Positions 8,672 through 15,349 of a DNA stretch of 15,349 nucleotides are shown piece after piece. Below the pieces are notes generated by a model, which was not told the origin of the DNA, ran no database searches, and was given only the letters and a program-made list of their open reading frames with translations. Origin of the DNA: Pyrrhoderma lamaoense (taxonomy: Eukaryota; Basidiomycota; Agaricomycetes; Hymenochaetales; Hymenochaetaceae); contig NBAZ01000069.1 in assembly GCA_002794735.1 (NCBI GenBank), positions 1-15,349 of the forward strand, in the 5' to 3' direction. The number at the start of each line of letters is the position of its first letter. Within the stretch, counting starts at the first letter, position 1. Made by a program: the position numbers and the translations under genes.

Positions 8672-11600
8672 TCAATCATGACTTTGACTTTGAAAAGAGG
8701 GTATGTATTTCATGTCTATAACTCTCAATCTTCTGGGAGCTCTGGGATTTTCTTTATAAAACTCTTCAATTAATTCTTTAGAGTTTTCCAAATGTTCTTC
8801 AGGCTCCCAAGTTCTGCTTTCAACACCATATCCTTTCCAGTGTACCAGGAATTTAAGCTTATTTCTGACAAACTTAGAGTCTACAATGGATTCCACTTCA
8901 TACTCTTGTTCTTTGCCAATAAGCACTGGAGGTGGGGGTGGGGCTTGTTGCTGGTTTTCAAAGGCTGGAGTTGTATAAGGAGACAGTAAGACTTCATTAA
9001 ATACTGGATGTATTCTTCTCCAAGTACTTGGAAGTTTTAGCTTGTAAGCACCTCTATTGACTTTTTCTATTACTTCAAATGGACCATATCTTTTACAGTC
9101 CAGTTTTTTCATAGGTCTTATAGAGGGTAAGTTGGTTGCTTCAAGCATTACTAAGTCTCCTTTCTTGTACTCAATAGATTCACCTTTATTTCTATCATAA
9201 AAGTGTTTCATAATTTCAGCAGCCTTCTTTAAACTGGATTCAACTTCTTCTCTGACTTTCTGCATATTTTTAGCAAATTGTCCAGCTGATTCATTGACAG
9301 GTTCTCTTCTGGGATTGGACCCTTTATATGGATGTAATCCATAATTTACAAAGAAGGGTGAATATCCAGTAGAGGATTGCACTTTGTCATTATAAGAGAA
9401 TTCAGCTATTGCTAACCACTCAGCCCAATCTGATTGTCTATGATTGATATAAGCTCTGAGATACTGCTCAATTTCTTGATTTATTCTCTCAGTCTGACCA
9501 TCAGTCTGGGGGTGATATGCAGTAGAAGGATTTCCAGTAATACCCAACAATCTATACAAGTCATGCATGAAGTTAGACTCAAATTGTGGACCTCTGTCAC
9601 TTATGATCTTTCTGGGAAGACCATGAAGTCTGAAGACTTGATCTCTGTAAATTCTTGCTAACCCCTCAGATGTGAGTTCCATATTAGTGGGGAGAGCATG
9701 AATTTGTTTACTAAATCTGTCCACAATTACACATATTGCATTAAAACCCTTAGACTCTGGTAATTCACCTATCAAGTCAATAGATATAATTTCCCAGGGT
9801 CTAGTTGGTATTTCATTAGGGTTTAATGGAGCATGCTTCTTGTTTCTATGAGCCTTAGTTCTCTGACATGTATCACAACCAGAAACATACAAGCGAATGT
9901 CATTTGTGATTCTTGGCCACCAAAAATTGCGAGTCACTAATTCCTGGGTTTTGTTTCTACCAGGATGACCAGCTACTGTCTCATCATGATGAACTTTGAT
10001 AATTTTAGCTCTCAAAGTTTTATCTTTTGGGACATAAATTTTGTTTTGCCAAGTAATCAAATGATCATTCTCTGCCCAGTCTTTTTCTTTGTTATCAAGT
10101 GCTCTTTTTACAGACTGATCAATTGCATGTGTACTTTCTTTAATGCTTTTAATCAGTTCTGTATCTAATGATTCAATACTTGTGGCTCTGAACCACTCAG
10201 GTTTTAACATGGTAACTCTCTTATTATCATTCTCCCCCCTGTCATGATCAACTCTTCTTGACAGAAGGTCAGCCTTTTTCATTTCTTTTCCAGGCTTGTG
10301 AATGATTGTAAGATCATATTTCCATAGAAGCAGCATCCATCTGGCCTGTCTTCTGTTTAAATCCTGAGGTTCTCTAAAGTACTGAATATTAGCATGATCT
10401 GTCCAGACTTCTACTGTATGTTTGGCTTTATACAAGTATGGTCTCCATTCTTTCAGAGCTTTAACAATGGCTAGCATTTCTTTGTCATAGATGGGATAAT
10501 TTCTTTCCTCTGGTGTCATAGATTCTGACATAAATGCTATGGGATGCCATTTGTTATCTTGCTTTTGAGACAATACTGCCCCAATTGCAAAGTTAGAAGC
10601 ATCTGTTTCAATTCTGAATGGATCATTGTCTGTGGGCACTGCTAAGACTGGAGTAGAAGTGATAGCTTGTTTGAGCTGTATCACTGCTTCTGCTTCTTCT
10701 TTTCCCCATTTCCATCCTGATTTTCCTTTTAACCTGTTAAGTGGTGTGGTAATGTGACTGTAACCCTTGACAAAGCGTCTATAAAATCCACAGAATCCCA
10801 AAAATGATTCTAACTGTTTAACATTCTTGGGTTCTGGCCATTCTTGTATAGCTTTTATCTTTTGGGTTTCCATTTCAATTTTACCACCACCCACTACATA
10901 TCCCAAGTAACCAATTTTGGGTTCAGCAAATGAACATTTAGAGTATCTCAGACATAAGTGATTGTCTTTTAACACTTGTAGTACTTGTCTGACAAGTCTA
11001 ATATGTTCAGATAAACATCTGGTGAATATTAAGATGTCATCTAAGTAGACTATTACTGAGCCCTCCTGTATCAAGTCTTTTAATATAGTGTTCATAAAAG
11101 CTTGAAAAGTAGCAGGAGAATTGGTTAATCCAAAGAACATAACAGTGGGTTCAAACAGTCCTCTATTAGTTTTAAAGGCTGCTTTCCACTCATCACCTTC
11201 TTTAATTCTAATGTTATTATATCCCCATCTAACATCTAACTTTGTGAAATAATTAGACATTTTGGTTTTATCAAGCAACTCCTGGATTAGAGGAATGGGG
11301 TATCTATTTTTAATAGTGCCCTCATTTAACTTTCTGTAATCCTGGATTGGTCTTAATGTACCATCTTTTTTCTTAATAAAGAAAAATGGAGATGCTTGAG
11401 GGGATTTAGAAGGTCTGATTCTACCACTTTTAAGATTTTCATCAAGAAACTGGTCCAGAGCTTCTTGTTCTTTGACTGTCAATGGGTAAATTTTACAGTC
11501 TTTTGGAACAAAGTCAGATTTGGTTTCAATAGCATGATCCCAAGGCCTTCTCTCTGGTAGTTTGTTGAATTCTTGCTCACTAAATACAGTGGGATACTCT

Positions 11601-12373
11601 TGACTAAAGTCAGGTATTACTATATTTTCTTTAACTAGTTGACAAGTCTTAAGTGGAGAATTTATGCTCTCTGAAGTGGATTGAGAAGAATTTGGCATAT
11701 TACACTCCTCTGGGCATCTATCAAAGTTTATAGTGGCTTTAACCCAATCTATGCTTGGATTATGTTTCTTTAACCACTCATGACCAATGAAGATGTCTGT
11801 GTCTCCCAGATTTGTGACAGCCAGATCTATTCTTTCTACATGATTGTGGATAGACAAGCGCATAGAAATATATTCTCTTATTGCACCAGCTTTATTGAGA
11901 GTGCCATCAGCATTGTATACAGGAATTGCTAGTGGTGTTTTCTTTGTAACAAGCTGATGTCTTTTTACTAAACTCTCATTAATGCATGAACCTGTGCATC
12001 CACTATCAATCAATCCTTGAGATTGTATTTGCAGGTTATTATCAAGAGTAGCTAAGAGTATGGGAACAGTAAGTTGTCTACCTTTTCCACCTCTAATAAA
12101 TTTTTTGGGTTCTTTCAGAGAAGCTATTGCAGAAGTCAACTCATCACCTGTCAGCTGATTTATTTGTCTGACTAAGCTTCTGGTGATTTCTTTGGTTCTT
12201 TTGGGGTGTACTATCTGCAACAGTCTATCTCTGGTTTCTTTAAAAGAGGGTACTTTCTTACAGAATTCTGTGGGTTTTGATTCATTACTGGTATTAAAAA
12301 CAACTTTATTTGTACTAGTATTTGAATCATTACTAATGCCTTCCTCTGCCACATTCAAAGTCAGGCTTCCACA
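8672..12373 (-). CDS. pol: pol polyprotein: protease, RT, RNase H, integrase, chromodomain
   Basis: The frame is intact for over 1,230 codons. Residues are counted from the TTG at 12358. The protease has DSG at 118-120. RT spans about 285-460 with LDV (374-376), FGLTNSP and the catalytic YLDD (438-441). RNase H has D586, E627 and D654. Integrase has the HHCC finger (H790 or H791, H798, C828, C831) and the DDE triad D861, D921, E957 with exactly 35 residues between the last two. A GPY/F module lies at about 1089-1110. The C-terminal chromodomain (about 1152-1201) keeps the aromatic cage residues Y1153, W1174 and Y1177, suggesting methylated-histone binding that guides integration. There is no ATG before the protease, and the frame is -1 relative to gag, opening at 12388. 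It is therefore probably made as Gag-Pol by frameshifting at 12379-12373, and the start given here follows that site. No catalytic residue is missing. Confidence 0.97.
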   Translation of the reverse strand, partial: CGSLTLNVAEEGISNDSNTSTNKVVFNTSNESKPTEFCKKVPSFKETRDRLLQIVHPKRTKEITRSLVRQINQLTGDELTSAIASLKEPKKFIRGGKGRQLTVPILLATLDNNLQIQSQGLIDSGCTGSCINESLVKRHQLVTKKTPLAIPVYNADGTLNKAGAIREYISMRLSIHNHVERIDLAVTNLGDTDIFIGHEWLKKHNPSIDWVKATINFDRCPEECNMPNSSQSTSESINSPLKTCQLVKENIVIPDFSQEYPTVFSEQEFNKLPERRPWDHAIETKSDFVPKDCKIYPLTVKEQEALDQFLDENLKSGRIRPSKSPQASPFFFIKKKDGTLRPIQDYRKLNEGTIKNRYPIPLIQELLDKTKMSNYFTKLDVRWGYNNIRIKEGDEWKAAFKTNRGLFEPTVMFFGLTNSPATFQAFMNTILKDLIQEGSVIVYLDDILIFTRCLSEHIRLVRQVLQVLKDNHLCLRYSKCSFAEPKIGYLGYVVGGGKIEMETQKIKAIQEWPEPKNVKQLESFLGFCGFYRRFVKGYSHITTPLNRLKGKSGWKWGKEEAEAVIQLKQAITSTPVLAVPTDNDPFRIETDASNFAIGAVLSQKQDNKWHPIAFMSESMTPEERNYPIYDKEMLAIVKALKEWRPYLYKAKHTVEVWTDHANIQYFREPQDLNRRQARWMLLLWKYDLTIIHKPGKEMKKADLLSRRVDHDRGENDNKRVTMLKPEWFRATSIESLDTELIKSIKESTHAIDQSVKRALDNKEKDWAENDHLITWQNKIYVPKDKTLRAKIIKVHHDETVAGHPGRNKTQELVTRNFWWPRITNDIRLYVSGCDTCQRTKAHRNKKHAPLNPNEIPTRPWEIISIDLIGELPESKGFNAICVIVDRFSKQIHALPTNMELTSEGLARIYRDQVFRLHGLPRKIISDRGPQFESNFMHDLYRLLGITGNPSTAYHPQTDGQTERINQEIEQYLRAYINHRQSDWAEWLAIAEFSYNDKVQSSTGYSPFFVNYGLHPYKGSNPRREPVNESAGQFAKNMQKVREEVESSLKKAAEIMKHFYDRNKGESIEYKKGDLVMLEATNLPSIRPMKKLDCKRYGPFEVIEKVNRGAYKLKLPSTWRRIHPVFNEVLLSPYTTPAFENQQQAPPPPPVLIGKEQEYEVESIVDSKFVRNKLKFLVHWKGYGVESRTWEPEEHLENSKELIEEFYKENPRAPRRLRVIDMKYIPSFQSQSHD

Positions 12374-13323
12374 AAATCCTGTTCTACTCTAGCTAACTCT
12401 GATTCTTTCAGGATATCAACTTCATCAGCCCAAGCTTGTCTCTCTTCAGGTTCCATGCACATCAAGATAGATCTAATCTGTGCTTTCTTCTGAGGACATT
12501 CTCTGGCTAAGTGGCCTTTAAGTCCACATAGATAGCATAAACCATTTCTCCTGGCCCTGTCAATAGAGACATCCATGGGCTGTCCTCTACCACCAAAAGT
12601 AACACCAGTGTTGTCTCTTTTCTCTGGTATTTGGCTGTGTTGTTTGGGGAGGACTGGAGGTTTTGTGTAAGAAGTTGGTTTAGCTACTATGCTACTGGCC
12701 AAATGAAGTTTTCTATCAATTTTAATTGCCATCCTTTTCCAAGTATGGTAATCTTCAGGCTCATCCACCATCTCTGTGATCTTCATGACTACTTTTGGGT
12801 TAACTTTTTCTCTAAGAATAGAGATAAGATATTCATCATGGTTCTCATGGTATTTAGCTGCTCTGATTAGCAAATCAAACTCTTGGAAGAACTCCTCTGC
12901 AGTTTTCTTTCCTTGAGTGATGTTGTTTAGCTTTTCTTGAGCATTAGCTTTCTCATGAGGATCATCAAAGATCTCTTTGAGCCTGGCTAGAAAAGTTTCC
13001 CACTCATCAGTGATAACCATGTCACATTCCTCCAAGTAGTTGTCTGCTCATAACCCAGCTAAGCCATCTGTCATGAATGAGAGAGTGAAGATGATTTTCT
13101 CCTCATCAGTGGTGAGTTTATCTCTGGCTGCTAACAAGTATAACCTCAAGGATTTCAGAAAAGGTTTGAAGTCTTTTCTTTGTCCTGAGAATGGGTTGGG
13201 TTTGGCTACATGGATCTGTCTATGCAGTCTTCTTTTTCCCTTCAATGAGTCACTGAGATGCACACTTGATAACTGGTCAACAAGTGCATCCAGCTGCTCA
13301 GAGGTACTTGAAATATCTGTCAT
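12361..13323 (-). CDS. gag: gag: capsid and CCHC nucleocapsid, interrupted by one TGA
   Basis: The ATG at 13323 opens a 320-codon frame ending in TGA at 12363-12361. The N-terminal part carries FSGQRKDFKPFLKSLRLYL, typical of the start of retrotransposon gag. The central part (EWETFLARLKEIF...KTAEEFFQEFD) matches the Retrotrans_gag core that assembles the particle. A zinc knuckle C-X2-C-X4-H-X4-C lies at about residues 263-276 and would bind element RNA. Codon 92 (13050-13048) is TGA; the frame continues unchanged after it, so only one base separates it from an open reading frame. The segment after the stop has no early ATG, only a TTG at 13035. Gag overlaps the open pol frame by 28 nt at its 3' end. 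Confidence 0.92.
12373..12379 (-). other. candidate -1 frameshift heptamer GGATTTT
   Basis: In the gag frame this reads G GAT TTT, the X XXY YYZ phase needed for a tandem -1 slip. It lies inside the 28-nt gag-pol overlap, 9 nt before the gag stop codon. GGAUUUU is, as I recall, the natural heptamer of red clover necrotic mosaic virus. No downstream pseudoknot was assessed. Confidence 0.55.
13048..13050 (-). other. in-frame TGA inside gag
   Basis: A TGA followed by GCA interrupts gag at codon 92. Flanking residues on both sides fit gag. TGG (Trp) is the likeliest ancestral codon, by inference, needing one G-to-A change. The context is not a CpA dinucleotide, so a RIP-type mutation is not indicated. 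Confidence 0.9.
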
Positions 13324-13905
13324 AGATGAAGTAACTATGGGGTGAACTGAGTGAAGGTACTACTAATCTAGATAAGGTAAAAAATAAAGGGAATAAGCAA
13401 ATATCTACTCTAGGCTATCTAGTGTCTAATTCTAAGAGAAGGCAAGTCAACCTTACTCTATTACACTCTACAAAACTACTTGTGGGGTTTTACTACTGCT
13501 TAAGGGAACACACTCTGCTTGTAACAACAACTCACTAGTGGTTTTGACTATTATCCACTGAGTAAAGGTGTTCAAACTAGTCTCCAGGCCAAGGCCCTTA
13601 AGTTGAGAATCTAGCCAAGGGATAGTGTGTTGTGTATCTAAGTAACTTAGTGCAGAAGTTATCCTCAAGTGAGAAATAACTCTGGACAAACAATCAAAAG
13701 AGTAATGTCCCAAACACTACTAGAAAAGGAAAAGGGACTGGCTTTACTCTTATAGGAATAGTGGTGAGAAAATGGTAGAAGGCTTTAATGGGTATGTCTG
13801 ATAGAAAGTGAACAAGGGTGGGGAAAGAGGTTGGTGGAAACACCACAGAGGTGGTGATAAGAGAGTAACACTAGGAAAGTAGTGATAGAGGGAGTCTTGA
13901 TCTAA
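13324..13905 (-). other. untranslated leader between PBS and gag
   Basis: About 580 nt separate the 5' LTR from the gag ATG. With R-U5 this gives a leader near 785 nt. It holds a minus-strand frame of 81 codons (13713-13468) with no recognisable motif, best read as an upstream ORF or chance. Packaging or dimerisation signals would be expected here but cannot be seen directly. Confidence 0.6.
13893..13903 (-). other. primer binding site for a self-primer
   Basis: Two nt after the 5' LTR, the sense strand reads AGATCAAGACT. This is the exact reverse complement of AGTCTTGATCT, the first 11 nt of the RNA predicted to start at 14108. No TGG-starting tRNA-type PBS is adjacent to the LTR. Tf1 of fission yeast uses the same arrangement, also with 11 nt. 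Confidence 0.75.
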
Positions 13906-14107
13906 TGTCAGCAATGACTAGTTCTAGTACCAGTATTAGTCAGCAGAATGCTTAGTCAGCAGGGTCTGAAGACAAGGCACAACCAGCATACACTGATATA
14001 GACAGAGACAGAGGAGAGGAGGGACAAGAGGAGGGGAGGAACAGTGAAGAGGGAACAAAAGGATGTATTAGAAGGTACTAGTCTAGGAGGGAAGACAAGA
14101 TCAAGAC

Positions 14108-14144
14108 TGGGGGATTAGCTACTGACAGGAGGGGGGTATTTATA
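14108..14144 (-). promoter_or_regulatory. core promoter of the retrotransposon: TATA box and initiator
   Basis: The minus strand reads TATAAATA at 14144-14137. About 30 nt downstream is CCAGTCT (14110-14104), a full match to the YYANWYY initiator with its A at 14108. TATA would lie at -36 to -29. A start at this A also gives exactly the 11 nt complementary to the PBS, which is independent support. The same elements occur at 7988-7981 and 7952 in the other LTR. Confidence 0.7.
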
Positions 14145-14192
14145 CATGTGGGAGGCAGTGTGGGAATAATGAAAAAACCCGTCAGGGTCTAT

Positions 14193-14352
14193 GGCTAAAC
14201 TATTAGGCTAACTAAGCTGTGCTAGGCTGTGTTAGATGAAACATAAGAAATAGGCTAAACTATGAGGCTAAGCTAGGCTGTGCTAGCTGAAACATAATAA
14301 ACAGGCTAAATGAACAGGCTAAGCTAGGCTGTGCTAGCTGAAACATAAAATA
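14193..14352. repeat. three imperfect tandem repeats of 49-60 bp in U3
   Basis: Each unit starts GGCTAA and contains a GCTGTGCTAG-like block and a GAAACATAA ending (14193-14252, 14253-14303, 14304-14352). The same array lies at 8037-8196 in the other LTR. They sit 50-210 bp upstream of the TATA box, so they may act as promoter elements. Confidence 0.85.
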
Positions 14353-14427
14353 GGCTAATTACAAAGGGACTAAACCAAATGGGGAAAGATGACCATGGAG
14401 AATGATGGAAGATGGTAGAACATGGTG

Positions 14428-14470
14428 GAATATTCTAGAATGTTCTGGAAGGTCTCAGAATGTTCTAGAA
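14428..14470. promoter_or_regulatory. heat shock element array in the 5' LTR
   Basis: GAA/TTC units alternate in perfect 5-bp register at 14428, 14433, 14438, 14443, 14448, 14458, 14463 and 14468, with one imperfect unit (TCT) at 14453. Five contiguous perfect units plus three more is far above the three needed for HSF binding. The array lies about 285-325 bp upstream of the TATA box within U3. Confidence 0.75.
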
Positions 14471-14659
14471 CAGATGAGTAAGCAGTGGTGATAAGAGAGA
14501 GATAAGATAAGATGTGATGCTTAATAAGACAGCTGAGTCATATGCTGAGTCAGTGCTTAGTAAGCGACTTATGTAAGCATATTATGTAAGTGATTAAGTA
14601 AGCATGCTGACTAAGCTGATTAGGTAAGATGCTTAGGTAATAATGATTAGGTAAGCAGC

Positions 14660-14775
14660 TTATGTAAGATGATTAGATAATCCACTTATGTAAGATGATT
14701 AGATAATCCACTTATGTAAGATGATTAGATAATCCACTTATGTAAGATGATTAGATAATCCACTTATGTAAGATG
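14660..14775. repeat. 26-bp tandem repeat, 4 full copies plus a partial
   Basis: Full copies lie at 14660-14685, 14686-14711, 14712-14737 and 14738-14763, with a partial to 14775. The copies are identical by eye. The sister LTR has two. Confidence 0.95.
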
Positions 14776-14851
14776 CTTATGTAAGTGCTTAGTCAGCTTA
14801 TGTAAGCTGCTTAGTAAGCAAAAAAGCGAAAATAGACTTGGTTTCATAACA

Positions 14852-14856
14852 ACACC
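14852..14856. repeat. target site duplication, right copy (ACACC)
   Basis: This is an exact copy of 7745-7749, directly abutting the LTR end ATAACA. Confidence 0.95.
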
Positions 14857-14908
14857 TTACTCAGCTGAAGGTGAGACAGTTTAACGACCTGTCTAGGTCT
14901 AAAGCCCA

Positions 14909-15349
14909 TCAAGATGAGCTTGCCGCTTCAGGTAGCGGGTCCGGTACTTCGTAATTCCGCATAACTTCCGTAATAACGTTGGAAGCGTGATCGAGCCTTT
15001 CACGGTCCCATACATATTGCATATACAGCATGTTCGCCTTCCTAAGAGGTTGAAGTCCTTCGATAATTTCTGGTGCGAGAATTTGAAGATGATCCCAGAC
15101 TCGTTGACCATTCCAATACCCTTGTCCAAACGCGACACAGTCTTTGAAGAGTTCATTATGCTTCTCGGCTAGTGGGAGTACATGTTCTTCTTTGTAGCGG
15201 TTGAACTGTTCTTGAGTCCAAAGACTGAGGTGCTCCACCTGCCACCATGATCCTGCTTGATAAGCAATTTCCCATGTGAGTAGTAACGATTCGCGCCAAA
15301 AGAATTGTGGGAGTGAGAATCGGATTTTTGTCCAGAAGACTTGAGCCGA
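14909..15349 (-). CDS. C-terminal part of a Trp-rich hypothetical protein, 5' partial
   Basis: The frame is open from the window edge to a stop at 14911-14909, giving 146 residues. An internal GTG at 15238 is not a likely start, because coding-like sequence (FFWRESLLLTWEIAYQAG) continues upstream. The protein is rich in Trp, Tyr, Glu and Leu, is largely helical by pattern, and ends in a short Ser-rich tail. It shares ordered anchors with the C-terminal half of the 5577-7453 protein: a TWxI block, a WxWQ-like block, WTQ followed by RY, then YWN 34-35 residues later. The two are therefore probably diverged relatives in tandem. No known domain is recognised. The retrotransposon inserted 52-57 bp beyond its stop codon, so its 3' UTR or terminator may be affected. 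Confidence 0.65.
   Translation of the reverse strand, partial: SAQVFWTKIRFSLPQFFWRESLLLTWEIAYQAGSWWQVEHLSLWTQEQFNRYKEEHVLPLAEKHNELFKDCVAFGQGYWNGQRVWDHLQILAPEIIEGLQPLRKANMLYMQYVWDRERLDHASNVITEVMRNYEVPDPLPEAASSS

Larger units (their letters stand above)
7750..14851 (-). mobile_element. complete Ty3/gypsy chromovirus LTR retrotransposon, very recent insertion
   Basis: The 7102-bp element lies on the minus strand between ACACC target duplications. In sense order it has a 5' LTR (14851-13906), a PBS (13903-13893), a leader, gag (13323-12361), pol (to 8672), a polypurine tract (8658-8648) and a 3' LTR (8644-7750). LTR ends are TG...CA. The domain order PR-RT-RNase H-IN-chromodomain places it in the chromoviruses (Metaviridae). 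The self-priming layout is that of the Tf1/sushi group. The two LTRs show no substitution by eye, so the copy is young. Two points bear on function: an in-frame TGA in gag, and a -1 frame step between gag and pol. Base composition is AT-richer than the left flank. Confidence 0.97.
13906..14851 (-). repeat. 5' LTR of the retrotransposon (946 bp)
   Basis: In sense orientation it begins TGTTATGAAACC and ends GCTGACA. The predicted U3 is 14851-14109 (743 nt) and R-U5 is 14108-13906 (203 nt). U3 contains, from upstream, a TAAGC-rich repeat array, the heat-shock-like array, three 49-60 bp imperfect repeats, and a TATA box. Length exceeds the 3' LTR by 51 bp: two extra 26-bp units minus one G. Confidence 0.95.

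Noticed and set aside
8792..10168. plus-strand ORFs of 65-75 codons inside pol
   Set aside because: They are shadows of the long minus-strand pol frame and have no protein-like features.
13048..13050. RIP-type mutation as the cause of the gag stop
   Set aside because: The implied change is not in a CpA context, and the LTRs show no C-to-T decay.
13468..13713. 81-codon minus-strand ORF in the retrotransposon leader
   Set aside because: It has no motif, ordinary composition and lies upstream of gag; kept only as a possible upstream ORF in the leader entry.
13850..13905. tRNA-type primer binding site after the 5' LTR
   Set aside because: No TGG-starting sequence complementary to a tRNA 3' end lies next to the LTR, and the 11-nt self-complement explains the position better.

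Overview
The window looks like repeat-rich accessory DNA from a filamentous fungus, most likely a basidiomycete. The evidence is a Ty3/gypsy chromovirus with a chromodomain and Tf1-like features, a Ty1/copia remnant, a possible short intron of about 67 nt with a GTGAGT donor, and Trp-rich F-box-like genes. The species cannot be named from sequence alone. All similarity statements rest on motif reading, because no database search was possible.

Layout. Positions 2-368 hold the 3' end of a plus-strand gene with a weak RCC1-like look. Positions 501-746 hold a small minus-strand ORF with one membrane segment. A TG microsatellite follows. Positions 1284-2153 (minus) are the RNase H end of a Ty1/copia pol, cut off abruptly on its upstream side. 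Positions 2154-5576 contain no confident gene. They hold a frame-switching minus-strand ORF pair (2917-4022) and a degenerate repeat family (4334-4860). Positions 5577-7453 (minus) encode a Trp-rich protein with an F-box-like segment and two CxCxxC clusters, split over two frames. A probable relative lies at 14909-15349 (minus, running off the window edge).

The main object lies between these two host genes: a complete minus-strand Ty3/gypsy LTR retrotransposon at 7750-14851, flanked by a perfect 5-bp target duplication (ACACC). Its LTRs (895 and 946 bp) show no substitution by eye. They differ only by one G in a homopolymer and by two extra copies of a 26-bp tandem unit, so the insertion is very young. 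In transcription order it has a 5' LTR, a self-primer PBS, a long leader, gag (capsid region and CCHC knuckle, with one in-frame TGA), pol in the -1 frame with a GGATTTT heptamer in the overlap, and then protease, RT, RNase H, integrase and chromodomain. A polypurine tract and the 3' LTR complete it.

Two regulatory features stand out. A TATA box and a consensus initiator predict an RNA start whose first 11 nt are exactly complementary to an 11-nt site 2 nt inside the 5' LTR, which is the Tf1-type self-priming layout. Upstream in U3 sits a long in-register array of GAA/TTC units, a very strong match to a heat shock element. Together they suggest a recently active, stress-responsive, tRNA-independent element that inserted about 0.3 kb upstream of an F-box-like gene.
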